Positions 60,910 through 64,000 of a DNA stretch of 64,000 nt are shown piece by piece. This DNA is from Sindora glabra. Lineage: Eukaryota; Streptophyta; Magnoliopsida; Fabales; Fabaceae. The notes under the pieces are model-generated. The model made no database searches. It was not told where the DNA came from and was given only the letters and a program-made list of their open reading frames with translations. Both the position numbers and the translations under genes were made by a program. The stretch's first letter is position 1. Each line of letters begins with the position of its first letter. The DNA lies in NCBI GenBank assembly GCA_020226215.1, contig CM035226.1, positions 92,590,895-92,654,894 of the forward strand, read 5' to 3'.

Positions 60910-61270
60910 TCTGGACTTTTAGTAATGGCATTGTTGTCGCTAAAAGTTTATTTTCAACAATGACAAAGAGTGAAATTCAAAAAATTTGAATTTTTTTGCA
61001 ACAATTTTATCGTCACTAAAAATTTATTTTCAATGATGACTTTGTTATTATTAAAAGTTGAAATGTCGTCGCTAAAGAGTAAAATTCAAAAAATATTTGG
61101 GATTTTAAAAAAATTTTCTATAATTGATTTTGTCATCATAGAAACTTAGGTTTTTACTAATAACAATAATGTCTTGGTTTTGGTCCCTTGAACGACAAAT
61201 TTTTGCCTGATAATATTTTTTGTGATGGCAATTTTATGTAGCAATGATTGAAAAGTCTATACCGACAACA
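60910..61270. repeat. CACTA right subterminal motif array
   Basis: Copies of ATTGTTGTCGCTAAAAGTTT, AAATGTCGTCGCTAAAGA and their complements form the shorter right array of the element. Confidence 0.75.
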
Positions 61271-61304
61271 AATGTGATTACTGAAAGCCTTTTTTCTTGT
61301 AATG

Positions 61305-64000
61305 GATGTAACTTCAAATTTTGGAATTAATATAAAAATTTAGTTCAAATTTAAATAAAATTATAAGAAAAAAAATTTAATTTGAAAATATTGTCTCGTG
61401 ACTGAATGGTTCCTTATGATGCTTCTTTCATTATAATTTGAATAAATTAATAGCTGATTATGTCTTCTTGAAATTATATTTTCAACTAATTAGACCACTT
61501 TTTGAATAAGAATAAAAATATATAGAACTAAATCGAAATAACTAATTCTTAACATCTTGAATTAGACTAGAGGATCATGTCCTAACCATTATAGCAACTT
61601 TAGGTAAAAAAATAAAGGATTTCTTTTTCGTAGAGATGGTCCAGTCAGCAAATAAAATTCTTATAATGTTAAAATTTTCCAGAAAAGAGAAGGGTAAGTA
61701 AAAATGAGAGGATGATATAAATGGCTTGGTCAAATCAATCAAAATTTCATTTATAAAATTGCAAATTTTTATATATTTATTGCACAGAAAATTGGCACAT
61801 ATCTAAATTTTTATAAAAATTTATAAGATTTTGTATAAAAAATTATAAATTTTCGCTGAATTTACATAAAAATTCACATGTTTTTTTTTAAACAACTATC
61901 CTTAGCAAAAGCCGATGATGGACTTGTGAGTATTTGCGAGTAAAATTCTAATATTATTTTGAATGATTTGTGAGGATTTGCGATGTTTTATTTTCAAAGT
62001 GTCATGTAATTAGCGTAATTTTATCTAGGAGTAATGATTAAATTTATGAAAGGCGGTAATTTTCCATGCTAATCACATACAAAAAAATTGAAGCCTAACA
62101 ACTTATGAAACTTATTATTAAGAGTGTTTAATGCGTTTGAGGGACTGAACCAAATCAAAATTTGACTGTGGGTAATTTACTAAGATCCACATTTTAAATA
62201 AGTCCATTTTGTTTGGTCCAGTCATTATTGCTAGCTCTCAATTAGCCTATTATATTTTAAAAAAATAGTTAATTCACAAAGTAATTCAAAGTTTGTGTAG
62301 ATTCGATCCATGTGAATTTGACTTATTTAAATTTAATTTTTTATAAATTTATTTTCAATAAGTTCAATTTGTAAAAAAATTATAGGTTAATTTATCAAAT
62401 TTATAGATCCAAGTCTTGTAAAATACTCCTAATTAATAGTAAAATTTTATAAATTTTAAATATGAATTTTATAATTTTACATATAAATATTTTGATGACC
62501 TGAAGTGAATTTAAAATTTAAAATATTTGTTGAACATTGATTTGAGGAATGGTTTGTGTTTAATGGGCTTTAGTCTAATGGAGAAAAATAATCATGGAAT
62601 GAGTTGGCTACTACGAGGGCTAAATGTCGTGTTTGGCCGCTCAATTGACTAAGGCAATTTTCATTCCATTATTCCATTAATACTCCAAAAAAGCCAGTGA
62701 TTAAAACGTGTTGTCAATTCTAGAGGCCTTGGCTGGTTCCTAATTTCACATTATTGTTTTTTCACTGAAGGAACGGGTGATTTGACTTGTTACAGTCAGT
62801 TGTCCCCACGAATATAATGCCCTTGACAAGGACACTCCACGGCCACCCTCATTGGACATTCCCGAGGAGAGTTCTTAATTTTAGGCCATGCACGTTGTAT
62901 GTTGTTTTTTCACACGTATGTATATATACATCGTATTCTCGACGAAAAGTTTTCAGAGATTAAATAGTTTATATTAAAAGTAAAATTTAATTTCTATGTA
63001 TTTATATGTTATTAATATATATTTTTAAAATTTTCGAAGGTGAAAATTCCTCTTTATCTTTATGAAATTATAGTGAATATACAAATGAAAATATTGTTCT
63101 TCTACTAGAGTTAAGGAAATAAATTATAATGATTGATAATTGATCAGATCTAAAACAATAGATTATATGAATTTTTTGTAATTTTTTATAATTATGAATT
63201 GTCACAATTTTTTAAAAATATAATGTCATTGTCACTAAGATTTTATGTGAAAAAATTATAAAATTTTTAAAGTTATTATATAATATTAATAGATGCTTTT
63301 AAAAATTTTTAGGGGCCAAAAGACCTCTTTATCTTTATAAAGCTCGACCAGTGTATAATATATGTTATCAAATGAAAGAATTGCTCTTAGACAAAAGTGG
63401 AAGCAGTACACTGTAACTATTAGATCCCATATTTATAGTCTATCAACGTTAGAATATAAAATTACATAATTTTTTAGGTAATTACATGATATTTAATCAA
63501 ATTTTAGTCTTAATTATCAATGTAAAATTTCATTCATATATATGTGGGTGAGGTCTTTCTTGAAATTTTTGACAATAAAACTAAAGGTTATTTAAATTTT
63601 TTTCTTATGATCATGAATTTAATTGATAAAATTATGAGTTACTGGCACCTAAATTAATAAAATCATTTGATAAAAATATAAGTGCGTAAGGTGTAATTTT
63701 TCTTTTTCTTTTTTTGAAATACAAATACTCGTATGCATAAAAGCATTAATTGGGGTTTTTGGGTTAAGAAATAAAATATTAATGTCAAATAATATAAATT
63801 AATAATTATTTATAATTTTTATTTATTTTATAAAAATAATTTTTTTTTCATAATCATAATGTTATTAATTTGTATTTTTACTTTCATAAAACTCGTAATT
63901 ATAAAATAAATGCATTATAATCGCAGTCACATTTACAACTTGATGCAAATAATCAAAAGCATAGGAGGACCGATTGGGGCTCGTTGTTGTGGACCAGGGA
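61305..64000. other. AT-rich intergenic DNA to window end
   Basis: No gene is recognised. A mixed-composition stretch at 62580-62900 could be part of a promoter or gene relic. The last 40 bases (from AGGAGGACCGATTGGGG) rise in GC and may begin something outside the window. Confidence 0.45.

Larger units (their letters stand above)
59295..61304 (+). mobile_element. 2.0 kb non-autonomous CACTA (En/Spm) element
   Basis: It begins CATTACAAGAAATAATG and ends TTTCTTGTAATG: inverted CACTACAAGAAA-type termini, with T for C at the third base, flanked by 3-bp GAT. Both subterminal regions (59320-60310; 60910-61270) hold many copies of TTTTAGCGACGA / TCGTCGCTAAAA words in both orientations, the usual binding-site layout of CACTA elements. 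The short centre (60320-60900) keeps a promoter-like TATAAATA and a 9-codon start but no transposase. It depends on an autonomous partner elsewhere. Confidence 0.9.

Noticed and set aside
1..64000. Organelle DNA or a bacterial contaminant
   Set aside because: Plant nuclear transposons with intact target duplications are spread across the whole window, and no organelle or bacterial genes are seen.

Overview
The window is plant nuclear DNA, most likely from a eudicot. It is very AT-rich, contains no bacterial-type operons, and carries plant DNA transposons: Mutator-like elements (MULEs) with 9-bp target duplications, a CACTA element, hAT elements, Stowaway MITEs and a Tourist-like MITE. I find no intact protein-coding gene, tRNA or rRNA. 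The only long coding structure is a decayed, intron-containing plant mobile domain (PMD, MAIN-like) gene on the minus strand at about 8483-10950.

Layout: bases 1-26985 and 32602-54277 are two diverged copies of one large segment. Each copy has three parts. Part A is non-coding (1-3370; 33181-35955). Part B is a roughly 5-7 kb unit present twice in tandem (B1 3370-16475 and B2 16475-21640; B1' 35955-42730 and B2' 42730-49765). Part C (21640-26985; 49765-54277) carries an RNase H-like gene fragment and two unidentified conserved islands. The B tandem exists in both copies, so it predates the larger duplication. Between the copies (26985-32600) lie a foldback MULE, otherwise unique AT-rich DNA and an LTR-like stretch. 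After the second copy (54277-64000) come a 560-bp tandem duplication, an almost pure A/T plateau, a complete non-autonomous CACTA element (59295-61304) and unassigned intergenic DNA.

The most notable system is a MULE family whose subterminal regions are packed with paired GGCGCC hairpins. Three members have clear 9-bp target duplications: 6136-14041 (7.9 kb), 7421-8172 (nested in the first) and 27083-28104. The largest carries the PMD gene, apparently read from a TATA promoter and ATG-free leader beside its right hairpin array, with a possible 2.5 kb leader intron containing tandem repeats. Paralogous empty sites at 47514-47522 and 40246-40254 show the insertion cleanly. Cellular PMD proteins take part in transposon silencing, so a PMD cargo on an element whose small relatives share the same hairpin arrays is worth testing as a trans-acting, possibly anti-silencing, system. 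This copy is dead by in-frame stops.

Most other differences between the two large copies are recent transposon insertions, each visible as filled versus empty site. Identities are judged by eye; no alignment was run.
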